DNA from: Thalassobius sp965218685
GTDB lineage: Bacteria > Pseudomonadota > Alphaproteobacteria > Rhodobacterales > Rhodobacteraceae
Direction of reading: 5' to 3'
DNA length: 64,000 nt
NCBI RefSeq assembly: GCF_965218685.1
Contig: NZ_OZ244657.1
Span: 2,170,001 to 2,234,000, forward strand
This document shows, in pieces, positions 27,678 to 37,060 of the stretch. The position numbers were made by a program, and so were the translations under genes. The notes beneath the pieces were generated by a model, which was given only the letters and a program-made list of their open reading frames with translations, had not been told where the DNA came from and did no database searches. Every line of letters begins with the position of its first letter. Positions within the stretch are counted from its first letter, which is position 1.

Positions 27678-29246
27678 ATGCTGCCGAAAGGGGAGGATTA
27701 CGGCAGTCTGGTGCGGGGGTTCCAATGGGACATCCCCGCGCAGCTGAACATGGCGTGTCAGGTCTGTGATGACTGGGCTGACCGCGCGCCAGACCGTTTG
27801 GCTATTATCGACATGACCGGGGATGCGCGCGTGGATGTCAGCTATGGCACGCTGCGGCGCATGGCCGACACCCTGGCCGTTGATCTGGTCGCCAAGGGCG
27901 TGCGACGGCGCGACCGCGTGGGCGTTTTACGCTCGCAATCCCCGTGGACAGCGGCGGCGCATATCGCCTGCTGGAAACTGGGCGCGATCTCAATCCCGTT
28001 GTTCAAACTGTTTGGCACGGACGCGCTGTTGACCCGGCTAGAGGATGCGGGCGTGGCCTGGGTCATCGCTGATCCCGAGGGCACCGAAGGGTTGCGCGAC
28101 TGGTTGGCCATGGAGGGCCACGATCAGGTAATCCCCGAAGAGCTGGTCTTGTCAGACATCCCCTTTGATACCGCCCATACCGCCCCAGAAGAACCTGCCG
28201 TGCTGATATACACCAGCGGCACCACCGGCGCGCCCAAGGGCGCTTTGCATGCGCATCGCGTGCTGATCGGCCATCTGCCGGGCGTCGAGGTCAGCCATGA
28301 TTTTCTGGGCCGAGAGGGCGATTGCCTGTGGACGCCCGCAGATTGGGCCTGGATTGGCGGGTTGTTTGACGTGCTGATGCCGGGGCTGGCCCTTGGGGTT
28401 CCCGTTGTGGCCGCCCGGATGGACAAATTCTCCGTCGCCGAGTGCCAGCGCATTGTCGCCGCGACCAGCGTGCGCAACGTGTTCTTTCCGCCGACGGCTC
28501 TACGGATGCTCAAGGCCGAGGGGGCCGCGCTTTCGGGGTTGCGATCTGTCGCCTCGGGGGGCGAGCCTTTGGGGGCCGAGATGCTGGCCTGGGGGCGGCA
28601 GGCCTTTGGCGTCACGATCAACGAATTTTACGGCCAGACCGAATGCAACATGGTGGCCTCGTCCTGCGGGGCGCTGTTTGATGCCGCTCCGGGTTGTCTG
28701 GGCAAGCCTGCTCCGGGGTTCGACATCGCGGTTCTGGATGAGGACGGGCAACCGACCGATACCGAGGGCGACATTGCCATCCGCAAAGGGGCTGCCAGCA
28801 TGATGCTGGGCTATTGGAACCGCCCCGAGGCGACTGCCGAGAAATTCTATGGCGATTGGATGCTGACCGGGGATCGGGGCCAATGGCAGGGGGATTACCT
28901 GCGTTTTGTCGGCCGCGAGGATGACGTGATCACCAGCGCCGGCTACCGCATTGGCCCCGCCGAGATCGAGGATTGCCTGCTCAAACATCCCGCTGTGGCC
29001 ACCGTTGGTGTGATCGGCAAACCGGACCCGCTGCGCACGGAAATCGTGAAGGCCTATGTGGTTTTGAAGCCGGGGCACGCGCCCTCGGACACGTTGGCGC
29101 GGGCGCTGCAGGATTTCGCCAAGGACCACGTCGCCAAACATTCCTACCCGCGCGAGATTGCCTTTACCGACGCCCTGCCGATGACGGTCACCGGCAAGGT
29201 GATCCGCAAGGAACTGAAACGATTAGCCGCCGAGGAATGCGCATGA
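27678..29246 (+). CDS. AMP-binding acyl-CoA synthetase
   Basis: 522 aa ANL-superfamily ligase. The P-loop YTSGTTGAPKGALHAHR, NEFYGQTECNM, the hinge segment FVGREDDVITSAGYRIGP and the catalytic lysine motif TVTGKVIRKELKR are all present. Length and motifs resemble medium-chain or branched acyl-CoA synthetases. Being inside the isovaleryl-CoA operon, it probably activates free isovalerate or another short branched acid; acetoacetate is an alternative because HMG-CoA lyase produces it. It starts three bases after ivd ends. Confidence 0.87.
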   Translation: MLPKGEDYGSLVRGFQWDIPAQLNMACQVCDDWADRAPDRLAIIDMTGDARVDVSYGTLRRMADTLAVDLVAKGVRRRDRVGVLRSQSPWTAAAHIACWKLGAISIPLFKLFGTDALLTRLEDAGVAWVIADPEGTEGLRDWLAMEGHDQVIPEELVLSDIPFDTAHTAPEEPAVLIYTSGTTGAPKGALHAHRVLIGHLPGVEVSHDFLGREGDCLWTPADWAWIGGLFDVLMPGLALGVPVVAARMDKFSVAECQRIVAATSVRNVFFPPTALRMLKAEGAALSGLRSVASGGEPLGAEMLAWGRQAFGVTINEFYGQTECNMVASSCGALFDAAPGCLGKPAPGFDIAVLDEDGQPTDTEGDIAIRKGAASMMLGYWNRPEATAEKFYGDWMLTGDRGQWQGDYLRFVGREDDVITSAGYRIGPAEIEDCLLKHPAVATVGVIGKPDPLRTEIVKAYVVLKPGHAPSDTLARALQDFAKDHVAKHSYPREIAFTDALPMTVTGKVIRKELKRLAAEECA

Positions 29247-29285
29247 CCTGCCCCTCGACGCCACTCAAATGAAACCGGAGGCCCC

Positions 29286-30890
29286 ATGAAACTCTCGTCT
29301 TCTGCCATTCCGTCGTCCGAGACATTCCAGACCAACCAGCGCAACCATCTGGAGGCTTTGGAAACCATTCGCGAGGCGGCCGAGGCTGCGCGTCTGGGGG
29401 GCGGTGAACGCGCGCGTCAGCGCCACGAGGCGCGCGGCAAGATGTTGCCCCGACGGCGCATTCGCTCGCTTCTGGACCCGGATTCGCCATTTCTCGAGGT
29501 CGGGGCTACCGCTGCGCATAACATGTATGACAACGCGGCCCCCTGCGCCGGTGTGGTCGCAGGGATCGGGCGCGTTCACGGCCAAGACTGCATGATCGTT
29601 TGCAACGATGCGACGGTGAAGGGCGGCTCTTACTATCCGATGACGGTCAAGAAACACCTGCGCGCTCAGGAGATTGCCGAGCAAAACCACTTGCCCTGCA
29701 TCTATATGGTCGACAGCGGTGGCGCCAACCTGCCGCAACAGGACGAGGTGTTCCCCGATCGCGAACATTTTGGCCGCATCTTCTTTAATCAGGCGAACAT
29801 GTCCGCCAAGGGCATTCCGCAGATCGCAGTGGTGATGGGATCGTGTACGGCAGGGGGGGCGTATGTGCCCGCCATGTCCGACGTCACCATCATCGTCAAA
29901 GAGCAGGGCACGATCTTTCTGGCCGGCCCGCCCTTGGTCAAGGCCGCAACCGGCGAGGTCGTCAGCGCCGAGGAACTGGGCGGCGGCGACGTGCACACGC
30001 GTCTGTCCGGCGTGGCCGATTATCTGGCCGAAGATGACACCCATGCCATCGCGCTGGCGCGCCGCGCGGTCAGCCACTTGAACCGGGCCAAACCCGCGAC
30101 GGTGCAATGGCAATCCTCCGAAGAGCCGCTTTATGATCCTGCGGAAATCCTGGGTGTCGTTCCCAGCGATCTGCGCACCCCCTATGACATCCGCGAGGTC
30201 ATCGCGCGCACCGTTGATGGCAGCCGCTTTGATGAATTCAAACCGCGGTTTGGCGAAACGCTGGTGACCGGCTTTGCCCATGTCAAAGGCTGCCCCGTGG
30301 GTATCGTCGCCAACAACGGTGTGCTGTTTTCCGAGGCCGCGCAGAAAGGCGCACATTTCGTCGAACTGTGCAGCCAGCGTAAGATCCCTCTGGTTTTCCT
30401 GCAAAACATCACGGGCTTCATGGTGGGCCGCAAATATGAAAACGAGGGCATTGCCCGTCACGGCGCCAAGATGGTGACGGCCGTGGCGACCACCAAGGTG
30501 CCCAAGATTACCATGCTGGTGGGGGGCTCCTTCGGGGCCGGAAACTATGGCATGGCAGGGCGGGCCTATAGTCCGCGCTTCTTGTGGACATGGCCCAACA
30601 GTCGCATCAGCGTGATGGGCGGCGAACAGGCCGCCGGGGTTCTGGCCACCGTTAAACGCGACGGGATCGAGCGGCAGGGCGGCAGTTGGTCACCTGAGGA
30701 AGAGGCCGCCTTCAAGCAGCCCACCATCGACATGTTCGAAGAACAAAGCCACCCGCTCTATGCCTCGGCCCGGCTGTGGGATGATGGCATTGTCGATCCC
30801 CGCAAAACCCGCGACGTCCTGGCCCTGTCACTAAGTGCCAGCCTGAACGCCCCGATTGAGGACACGCAGTTCGGCGTGTTCCGGATGTAG
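29286..30890 (+). CDS. mccB: Methylcrotonyl-CoA carboxylase beta subunit (carboxyltransferase)
   Basis: 534 aa biotin-dependent carboxyltransferase. Family segments include RRRIRSLLDPDSPFLEVGA, YMVDSGGANLPQQDEVFPD, MGSCTAGGAYVPAMSD and the late FGAGNYGMAGRAYSPRFLW. The length and PQQDEVFPDREHFGRIFFN match methylcrotonyl-CoA rather than propionyl-CoA carboxylases. It transfers CO2 from carboxybiotin to 3-methylcrotonyl-CoA, giving 3-methylglutaconyl-CoA. The start follows CGGAGG. Its alpha partner is not directly adjacent: a membrane-protein gene lies between. Confidence 0.94.
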   Translation: MKLSSSAIPSSETFQTNQRNHLEALETIREAAEAARLGGGERARQRHEARGKMLPRRRIRSLLDPDSPFLEVGATAAHNMYDNAAPCAGVVAGIGRVHGQDCMIVCNDATVKGGSYYPMTVKKHLRAQEIAEQNHLPCIYMVDSGGANLPQQDEVFPDREHFGRIFFNQANMSAKGIPQIAVVMGSCTAGGAYVPAMSDVTIIVKEQGTIFLAGPPLVKAATGEVVSAEELGGGDVHTRLSGVADYLAEDDTHAIALARRAVSHLNRAKPATVQWQSSEEPLYDPAEILGVVPSDLRTPYDIREVIARTVDGSRFDEFKPRFGETLVTGFAHVKGCPVGIVANNGVLFSEAAQKGAHFVELCSQRKIPLVFLQNITGFMVGRKYENEGIARHGAKMVTAVATTKVPKITMLVGGSFGAGNYGMAGRAYSPRFLWTWPNSRISVMGGEQAAGVLATVKRDGIERQGGSWSPEEEAAFKQPTIDMFEEQSHPLYASARLWDDGIVDPRKTRDVLALSLSASLNAPIEDTQFGVFRM

Positions 30891-30899
30891 GTGGCCGAA

Positions 30900-31526
30900 A
30901 TGACTGACATACGTGACGACGCACCGCCGCCACCTTTGGTCTCGCCCGCCATGCGGGATGTCTGGCACGATGCTCGTAGCCAATTGGAAGCCGAAGACGG
31001 TCTTGTGAACAACCGGATCGGCTGGATGCTTGCGCTGAACGGGTTTTTGTTCACTGCATTTGGCTTGTTGCAGGTTGAGGTGTTTTCGGCCTGCGCTGCT
31101 GTGGACGCCGCCGGCAACAATACAACTGCTCCAAATTGCATTGAGAGCGGTCAAAGCCATGTCTCGCCTCTTATGCTGGTAATTTCCATTGCCGGGGTCG
31201 GCGCGGGTTGGGCTTCGTATTTAGGGGTGTTGGCCGCCTTCAACGCCATTCTCGATGTGCGCAAAGAGTTCCATAAACTCGTAGGCGACAAGGCGATTGG
31301 TTTCTACGCGCGACCGATTTCCAGCAAATGGGCTGCCGATGCCGGAATGAGATCGGCCCTGACCTTTCCGATACTGGCGATTGGGTTGTGGTTATTCTTG
31401 TTGTTTGACCAGGTTCTGGGGGTGGCAAGGATGTGGTCCGTATTAGGCGCAATAGTGCTTTGTATATGTTTCGCGGCGGTCGCAAGTGGATTGCTGTTCA
31501 AAGCTAGGAAGCTCAAAGATGTTTGA
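30900..31526 (+). CDS. Unknown four-helix membrane protein inserted between mccB and mccA
   Basis: 208 aa from the ATG at 30900, which has an AGGTGG site; a GTG at 30891 directly after the mccB stop is also possible. An N-terminal charged region is followed by NNRIGWMLALNGFLFTAFG (first helix), a short loop with two cysteines, a second helix near LMLVISIAGVGAGWASYLG, an amphipathic segment, and two further helices (about 150-170 and 180-200). I do not recognise a family with confidence. Hand counts of 60-base stretches give 48-57% G+C against 63% in mccA. It overlaps mccA by 8 bases, so it is co-translated. It is no known part of leucine catabolism. Confidence 0.72.
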   Translation: MTDIRDDAPPPPLVSPAMRDVWHDARSQLEAEDGLVNNRIGWMLALNGFLFTAFGLLQVEVFSACAAVDAAGNNTTAPNCIESGQSHVSPLMLVISIAGVGAGWASYLGVLAAFNAILDVRKEFHKLVGDKAIGFYARPISSKWAADAGMRSALTFPILAIGLWLFLLFDQVLGVARMWSVLGAIVLCICFAAVASGLLFKARKLKDV

Positions 31527-33450
31527 TAAAATCCTGATCGCAAACCGTGGCGAGATTGCCTGCCGCGTTATCGAAACCGCCCGCCGGATGGGGGTGAAAA
31601 CCGTAGCCGTCTACTCGGACGCTGATGCGCGAGCCAAGCATGTGGCCATGGCCGACGAGGCCATCCATATTGGCGGCTCGGCCCCTGCCGAGAGCTATCT
31701 TCTTGGGGACCAGATCATCAAGGTGGCGCAGGCCACCGGCGCACAGGGTATTCATCCCGGCTATGGTTTTCTGTCCGAAAACCCTGACTTCGTCGAAGCC
31801 GTGCAGGCTGCGGGGCTGACCTTCATCGGTCCCTCGGCCGATGCGATCCGCAAGATGGGCCTGAAAGACGCCGCCAAAGTACTGATGGAGGCCGCGGGCG
31901 TGCCGGTTGTTCCGGGCTATCACGGTGCCAATCAGGATGCAGGTTTCCTGGCGCAGCAAGCGGCCGAGATCGGCTATCCTGTTCTGATCAAGGCTGTTGC
32001 GGGCGGGGGCGGCAAGGGGATGCGCCTGGTCGAGGCACCGGGCGAATTCGCCGACGCACTGGCCAGCGCCCGGGGCGAGGCAAGTACTGCCTTTGGCAAT
32101 CCCGATGTACTGATCGAAAAGTACATTCTTCAGCCCCGCCATATCGAGGTGCAGGTCTTTGGCGACGGCTCGGACGCGGTGCACTTGTTTGAGCGCGATT
32201 GCTCGCTTCAACGGCGCCACCAGAAGGTCATCGAAGAGGCTCCGGCCCCTGGCATGACAGCCGAAATGCGCGCCGCCATGGGCGAGGCCGCAGTGCGCGC
32301 TGCCACGGCCATCGGATACAAGGGCGCCGGCACGATCGAGTTTATCGTGGACGGGTCAAACGGGCTGCGCCCTGACGGGTTCTGGTTCATGGAGATGAAC
32401 ACCCGCCTGCAGGTCGAGCACCCGGTGACCGAGGCGATTACCGGCGTTGATCTGGTCGAATGGCAGTTGCGCGTCGCCAGCGGCGAGGGCCTGCCTAAAC
32501 AGCAGGACGAACTGACCATCACCGGCCATGCCTTCGAAAGCCGCCTGTATGCCGAGGACGTGCCCAAGGGCTTTTTGCCCGCCACGGGCACGTTGGGACA
32601 CCTGGCATTTCCTGGCGGGTGCCGGGCCGATAGCGGCGTGCGGTCGGGCGACACGATCAGCCCGTTTTACGATCCGATGATCGCCAAGATCATCACCCAT
32701 GGCCCCACCCGTGAGGTGGCCCTGAAACAGATGGCCCAGGCGCTGGAGGAAACGCAGGTCGCAGGCACTGTGACCAACCTGACTTTCCTCAGTGCGCTGT
32801 GCAATCATGCGGGGTTTGCCGCAGGGGACGTGGATACAGGCCTGATCGCCCGCGATCTGGACGCGTTGGTCGCACAGCCCCAAGCTAGCCCGCAGGTGGT
32901 CGCGCAGGCGGCCATGGCGGCGGCGGGCATGATGGCGCAGCCTAAATGGGACGATGGCTTTACCTTGTGGAACAGCTCGTGGCGCGAGGTGGTGATCAAC
33001 CATAAAGGCGAAGAACGCCTTGTGCGCGTTCGCCTGCGCCGCCCCGGCTCGGCCCTGGTGGACGTGGATGGGCAGGTGGTCGAGGCTCTTTATAACGACG
33101 GTTGGAGCTTTGATGGCCAAAAGCTGGCCTTTACTTATCTGGGCGACGAAATCACCGTGTTTGCCGATGGTGGGCAGGTGTTCCACACAATCGATCCGCT
33201 GGATCGCGCCAGCAGTGCCGCAGGTGATGGCAACCTGATCGAGGCTCCGATGCCCGGTCTGGTCAAGGCGGTGTTCGTTGAACCGGGCCAACAGGTGGCC
33301 GAGGGCGACCGTCTGGCCATTCTCGAGGCGATGAAGATGGAGCATTCGCTGCTTGCCGCGCGCGATGGCACAGTGGCCGAGGTTCTTGCCGCGGCAGGTG
33401 CGCAGGTCGAAGCGGGGGCCGCCCTGGTGCGGTTGGAAGATGAAGACTGA
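31519..33450 (+). CDS. mccA: Methylcrotonyl-CoA carboxylase alpha subunit (biotin carboxylase + biotin carrier)
   Basis: 643 aa. The biotin carboxylase domain begins FDKILIANRGEIACRVI and holds the ATP-grasp glycine loop AVAGGGGKGMRLV and EMNTRLQVEHPVTE. A middle interaction domain precedes the C-terminal biotin carrier, where EAMKMEH places the biotinylated lysine at K606. It carboxylates biotin with ATP and bicarbonate for the beta subunit. The ATG at 31519 begins the conserved MFDKILIANRG; a slightly longer upstream reading is not supported. BirA, encoded at 52415, would attach the biotin. Confidence 0.95.
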   Translation: MFDKILIANRGEIACRVIETARRMGVKTVAVYSDADARAKHVAMADEAIHIGGSAPAESYLLGDQIIKVAQATGAQGIHPGYGFLSENPDFVEAVQAAGLTFIGPSADAIRKMGLKDAAKVLMEAAGVPVVPGYHGANQDAGFLAQQAAEIGYPVLIKAVAGGGGKGMRLVEAPGEFADALASARGEASTAFGNPDVLIEKYILQPRHIEVQVFGDGSDAVHLFERDCSLQRRHQKVIEEAPAPGMTAEMRAAMGEAAVRAATAIGYKGAGTIEFIVDGSNGLRPDGFWFMEMNTRLQVEHPVTEAITGVDLVEWQLRVASGEGLPKQQDELTITGHAFESRLYAEDVPKGFLPATGTLGHLAFPGGCRADSGVRSGDTISPFYDPMIAKIITHGPTREVALKQMAQALEETQVAGTVTNLTFLSALCNHAGFAAGDVDTGLIARDLDALVAQPQASPQVVAQAAMAAAGMMAQPKWDDGFTLWNSSWREVVINHKGEERLVRVRLRRPGSALVDVDGQVVEALYNDGWSFDGQKLAFTYLGDEITVFADGGQVFHTIDPLDRASSAAGDGNLIEAPMPGLVKAVFVEPGQQVAEGDRLAILEAMKMEHSLLAARDGTVAEVLAAAGAQVEAGAALVRLEDED

Positions 33451-33523
33451 GGGCACCCCGCAGCGCGGCTCGGACAGGGACGAGCAGCTCGAAGTCTGGC
33501 CTGATGAGAGCAGGAGGCTGCGC

Positions 33524-34384
33524 ATGGGCGCGAACATAGAGATTTTCGAGGTCGGCCCGCGCGACGGGTTGCAGAACGAAAAGCAGATGATCTCGACCGA
33601 GGCCAAGATCGCTCTGGTCGATTGCCTGAGCGGGGCAGGGTTCCGCCGGATCGAGGTCGCCAGCTTCGTCAGCCCCAAATGGGTGCCCCAAATGGCCGAC
33701 AGTGCCGAGGTTCTGGCCGGTATCTCCCGCGCGCCCGGCGTGTCTTATGCGGCGCTGACGCCCAACATGATGGGGCTGGAACGCGCGATGGCCGCGCAAG
33801 CGGACGAGGTCGCCATTTTCGGTTCGGCCTCGGAAGGGTTTTCCAAGGCCAATATCAACGCGACGATTGCCGAAAGCCTGGAACGGTTCGCTCCGGTAGC
33901 CAAGGCGGCGCAAATGGCAGGGATCAAGGTGCGTGGCTATGTCAGCTGCGTGACCGACTGCCCTTATGATGGGCCGGTCGATCCGGCGCAGGTGGCAAAA
34001 GTCGCCAAGGCGCTGGACCAGATGGGCTGCTACGAGGTGTCCTTGGGCGACACGATCGGGCAGGGCACACCCGAAAGCATCTCGGCCATGTTGGATGCGG
34101 TTCTGGCACAGGTGCCCGCTGCCCGTTTGGCCGGCCACTACCACGACACGGCGGGGCGGGCGCTGGCGAACATCGAGGCCTCGATCGAAAAGGGCTTGCG
34201 GGTGTTCGATGCGGCCGTGGGGGGGCTGGGCGGATGTCCCTATGCGCCCGGTGCGGCTGGCAACGTCGCCACCGAGGCCGTGCATGCCCGCGTAAGCGAT
34301 CTGGGATATGACACTGGGCTGGACGCGGATGTTCTGGCACGCGCGGCGAACATGGCCCGGGCCATGCGCAACCAAGAGGGATAA
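33524..34384 (+). CDS. Hydroxymethylglutaryl-CoA lyase
   Basis: 286 aa TIM-barrel lyase. The N-terminal EVGPRDGLQNE is the HMGL-like signature, with FVSPKWVPQMAD and GLGGCPYAPGAAGN, where C238 is the active-site cysteine. It splits HMG-CoA into acetyl-CoA and acetoacetate, the last step of leucine breakdown. The ATG at 33524 has an AGGAGG site seven bases upstream. The 73-base spacer after mccA contains no other gene. It is known as liuE or mvaB in other genomes. Confidence 0.94.
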   Translation: MGANIEIFEVGPRDGLQNEKQMISTEAKIALVDCLSGAGFRRIEVASFVSPKWVPQMADSAEVLAGISRAPGVSYAALTPNMMGLERAMAAQADEVAIFGSASEGFSKANINATIAESLERFAPVAKAAQMAGIKVRGYVSCVTDCPYDGPVDPAQVAKVAKALDQMGCYEVSLGDTIGQGTPESISAMLDAVLAQVPAARLAGHYHDTAGRALANIEASIEKGLRVFDAAVGGLGGCPYAPGAAGNVATEAVHARVSDLGYDTGLDADVLARAANMARAMRNQEG

Positions 34385-34386
34385 AG

Positions 34387-35169
34387 ATGGGCGAGACAAT
34401 CCAAATCGAGAAAGACGCGCGCGGCGTGGCCACCCTGTGGCTGGACCGGGCCGAGAAACACAACGCCATGTCTGCCACCATGATTGCCGAATTGCACCAG
34501 GCCGCCACCGATCTGGGCACGGACAACAGCGTGCGCGTGGTTGTGATGGCCGCCCGGGGCAAAAGCTTCTGCGCGGGGGGCGATTTGGGGTGGATGCGAG
34601 AGCAGTTCGAGGCCAAGCCGGATGTGCGCATGGCCGAAGCCTCGAAGCTGGCCTATGCGCTGCAGGCGCTGAACACGATGCCCAAACCGCTGATCGGGCG
34701 GGTGCAGGGCAATGCCTTTGGCGGCGGTGTTGGCATGGCCAGCGTTTGCGATATTGCCATTGGGGCGGACACTGTTCTGATGGGACTGACGGAAACCCGG
34801 CTGGGTCTGATCCCGGCCACCATAGGCCCCTATGTCTGCGCGCGGATGGGCGAGGCGAATGCCCGCCGGGTCTTTATGTCGGGCCGTCGTTTCGATGCCG
34901 CCGAAGCCGTGCAACTGGGCCTGCTGGCCCGCGCGGTTCCGGCCGCGGATCTGGACGCGGCGATCGAGGCCGAGGTTGCTCCTTACCTGGAATGCGCGCC
35001 AGGTGCGGTTGCCCGCGCCAAGGCGCTGCTGCGGGCTTTGGGGCCGCGGATCGACGAAGCCACAATCCAGCACACCATCTCCGAGTTGGCCGCCTGCTGG
35101 GAAGGAGATGAGGCCCCGGAAGGAATCGGGGCCTTCTTTGGAAAACGGAAACCCAACTGGCAGAGCTGA
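34387..35169 (+). CDS. Enoyl-CoA hydratase family, probable methylglutaconyl-CoA hydratase
   Basis: 260 aa crotonase-fold protein. The oxyanion-hole segments are AARGKSFCAGGDLGWM and VQGNAFGGGVGMASVCD, followed by ETRLGLIPATIGPYV with the family's catalytic-region glutamate. Placement between HMG-CoA lyase and the operon end, together with the carboxylase genes, makes hydration of 3-methylglutaconyl-CoA to HMG-CoA the likely reaction (liuC). It begins two bases after the lyase stop. A terminator follows at 35215. Confidence 0.9.
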   Translation: MGETIQIEKDARGVATLWLDRAEKHNAMSATMIAELHQAATDLGTDNSVRVVVMAARGKSFCAGGDLGWMREQFEAKPDVRMAEASKLAYALQALNTMPKPLIGRVQGNAFGGGVGMASVCDIAIGADTVLMGLTETRLGLIPATIGPYVCARMGEANARRVFMSGRRFDAAEAVQLGLLARAVPAADLDAAIEAEVAPYLECAPGAVARAKALLRALGPRIDEATIQHTISELAACWEGDEAPEGIGAFFGKRKPNWQS

Positions 35170-35214
35170 ACAGGCCGCTTCCAAAAGCGAATCTTTATCG
35201 ATGAAATAAGTGAC

Positions 35215-35243
35215 ACGGCGCCCTTAGGGGCGTCGTAATTTTT
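35215..35243 (+). terminator. Terminator of the leucine-degradation operon
   Basis: ACGGCGCCC (35215-35223) pairs with GGGCGTCGT (35228-35236) across TTAG, a 9-bp stem with one G-U pair, followed by AATTTTT. It lies 46 bases after the hydratase stop codon. Confidence 0.8.
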
Positions 35244-35546
35244 GCTTAAATATACATGACTGACGTGACTTTACGGGGAATCACTCGTTAACCAATCCAA
35301 TTGAATTCACCCGTGCGGCGCGCGTTCTTGACCCTAGGGGCGCAAAAACCCTTTAAAACGGCTGGCGAATTGACGCAGCCCCCTGTGTGCATGCGCCGTA
35401 TGCCGTTGTATGCATTGGCAGACAAACAACACTTTCACGTTGGTGAATGTGTCGATGGTTCGGTTGACCCCAGTGTGACGCAGGAGTAAACCCTGCCTAT
35501 AAAATCAGCCTACTGACTGCGCCCGCGCGCATGAAAGGAGCCACCT
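35244..35546 (+). promoter_or_regulatory. nuo operon leader with two candidate promoters
   Basis: This stretch of about 300 bases holds no gene. The best promoter is GTGACG (35475-35480), 17 bases, TATAAA (35498-35503), which would start transcription near 35510. A second candidate is TTGACC (35328-35333), 18 bases, TTTAAA (35352-35357), overlapping a CCCTAGGG palindrome. AAAGGAG (35534-35540) is the nuoA ribosome site. No riboswitch-like fold was recognised. Confidence 0.5.
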
Positions 35547-35912
35547 GTGGAAGAGATGCTGAGGGAATACCTTCCCATCCTCGTCTTTCTGGCCATTGCC
35601 ATTGCTCTTGGCCTTGTTCTTATCCTTGCAGCAATTGTTTTGGCGGTGCGCAATCCGGATCCGGAAAAAGTCTCTGCCTACGAATGTGGCTTTAACGCCT
35701 TTGACGACGCCCGGATGAAATTCGACGTGCGTTTCTACCTGGTGTCGATCCTGTTCATCATCTTCGATCTTGAAATTGCCTTCCTGTTCCCCTGGGCGGT
35801 GGCGTTCAAGGATATTTCGATGGTGGGGTTCTGGTCCATGATGGTGTTCCTGGGCGTGCTGACGGCTGGCTTTGCCTATGAGTGGAAGAAAGGGGCCCTG
35901 GAATGGGAGTGA
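35547..35912 (+). CDS. nuoA: NADH-quinone oxidoreductase subunit A
   Basis: 121 aa with three transmembrane helices. The conserved loop PDPEKVSAYECGFNAFDDARMKFDVRFYL is split by the first two helices, and its Cys marks the quinone-site region. FLFPWAVAF follows. It is a membrane-arm subunit at the junction with the peripheral arm. It begins with GTG at 35547, six bases after AAAGGAG, and is the first gene of the complex I operon. It overlaps nuoB by 10 bases. Confidence 0.97.
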   Translation: MEEMLREYLPILVFLAIAIALGLVLILAAIVLAVRNPDPEKVSAYECGFNAFDDARMKFDVRFYLVSILFIIFDLEIAFLFPWAVAFKDISMVGFWSMMVFLGVLTAGFAYEWKKGALEWE

Positions 35913-36436
35913 TGACCGGTGCGAATACGGCAGGCTTTGATCGCGAAGTCGCCACGCAAGAGCTGAACCGCGAGCTTCAGGACAAGGGTTTTTTGCTGAC
36001 AACGGTTGATGACATCATCAACTGGGGCCGCACGGGCTCGCTCCACTGGATGACCTTTGGTCTGGCCTGCTGCGCGGTCGAGATGATGCACACCTCGATG
36101 CCCCGTTATGATGCTGAACGTTTTGGAATTGCGCCGCGTGCATCCCCGCGTCAGTCGGACGTGATGATCGTGGCCGGCACGCTGACCAACAAGATGGCCC
36201 CAGCGCTGCGCAAGGTCTATGACCAGATGCCCGAGCCGCGCTACGTGATCTCGATGGGGTCCTGCGCTAACGGCGGCGGCTATTACCACTACAGCTATTC
36301 GGTTGTGCGCGGCTGTGACCGCATTGTGCCCGTGGACGTATATGTTCCCGGTTGCCCCCCCACCGCCGAGGCGCTGCTGTACGGGATCATGCAACTGGCC
36401 CGCAAAATCCGCCGCACCGGCACGATTGTTCGCTAA
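35903..36436 (+). CDS. nuoB: NADH-quinone oxidoreductase subunit B
   Basis: 177 aa. The ligands of the terminal [4Fe-4S] cluster N2 are present: the tandem C56-C57 (LACCAVEMM), C121 (SMGSCANGGG) and C151 (VPGCPPTAEAL). N2 hands electrons to quinone. The ATG at 35903 has an AAAGGGG site and a Rhodobacterales-like N-terminus (MTGANTAGFDRE follows); ATGs at 35882 and 35912 are alternatives. Confidence 0.96.
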   Translation: MGVMTGANTAGFDREVATQELNRELQDKGFLLTTVDDIINWGRTGSLHWMTFGLACCAVEMMHTSMPRYDAERFGIAPRASPRQSDVMIVAGTLTNKMAPALRKVYDQMPEPRYVISMGSCANGGGYYHYSYSVVRGCDRIVPVDVYVPGCPPTAEALLYGIMQLARKIRRTGTIVR

Positions 36437-36454
36437 GCGGGAAGGACAACACAC

Positions 36455-37060
36455 ATGACCGAAGCCCTGACCGAGCTTGGCACCCATATCGAGCTGAAGC
36501 GCCCCGATTGCGTTCTGGCATGGGATATTGCCTATGACGAGCTGAACATCGACGTAACCCCCGGCAACATCGTGGGGTTTGTCGAGTTCCTGAAAACCGA
36601 CCCGACCTGCAAGTTCTCGACCCTGGTGGACATCACCGCCGTGGATTACCCCGACCGGGCCAAGCGGTTCGACGTGGTGTATCACTTCCTGTCGATGTAC
36701 CAGAACCAGCGCCTCCGCCTGCGGGTGTCGATCCGCGAAGACGAAATGGTACCCTCGATCATCGACGTGCATCCTTCGGCGAACTGGTTCGAGCGCGAGG
36801 TCTTCGACATGTTCGGCGTGCTGTTCTCGGGCCACCCCGACCTGCGCCGCCTGCTGACGGACTATGGTTTCCGCGGCCACCCGCTGCGCAAGGACTTCCC
36901 GACCACCGGCTATACCGAAGTGCGTTACGACGAAGAGCAAAAACGCGTCGTCTATGAACCCGTGTCGCTGGTTCAGGAATACCGCCAGTTTGATTTCATG
37001 TCCCCGTGGGAAGGTGCCGAATACATCCTGCCCGGTGACGAGAAGGGAGAGGCCAAATGA
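36455..37060 (+). CDS. nuoC: NADH-quinone oxidoreductase subunit C
   Basis: 201 aa peripheral-arm subunit of the 30-kDa family. The signature ANWFEREVFDMFGVLFSGHPDLRRLL and the following FRGHPLRKDFPTTGYTEVRYDEEQ are intact. It helps form the quinone-reducing module with NuoB and NuoD. It is separate from NuoD here, as usual in alphaproteobacteria and unlike the E. coli NuoCD fusion. The stop overlaps the nuoD start. Confidence 0.97.
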   Translation: MTEALTELGTHIELKRPDCVLAWDIAYDELNIDVTPGNIVGFVEFLKTDPTCKFSTLVDITAVDYPDRAKRFDVVYHFLSMYQNQRLRLRVSIREDEMVPSIIDVHPSANWFEREVFDMFGVLFSGHPDLRRLLTDYGFRGHPLRKDFPTTGYTEVRYDEEQKRVVYEPVSLVQEYRQFDFMSPWEGAEYILPGDEKGEAK

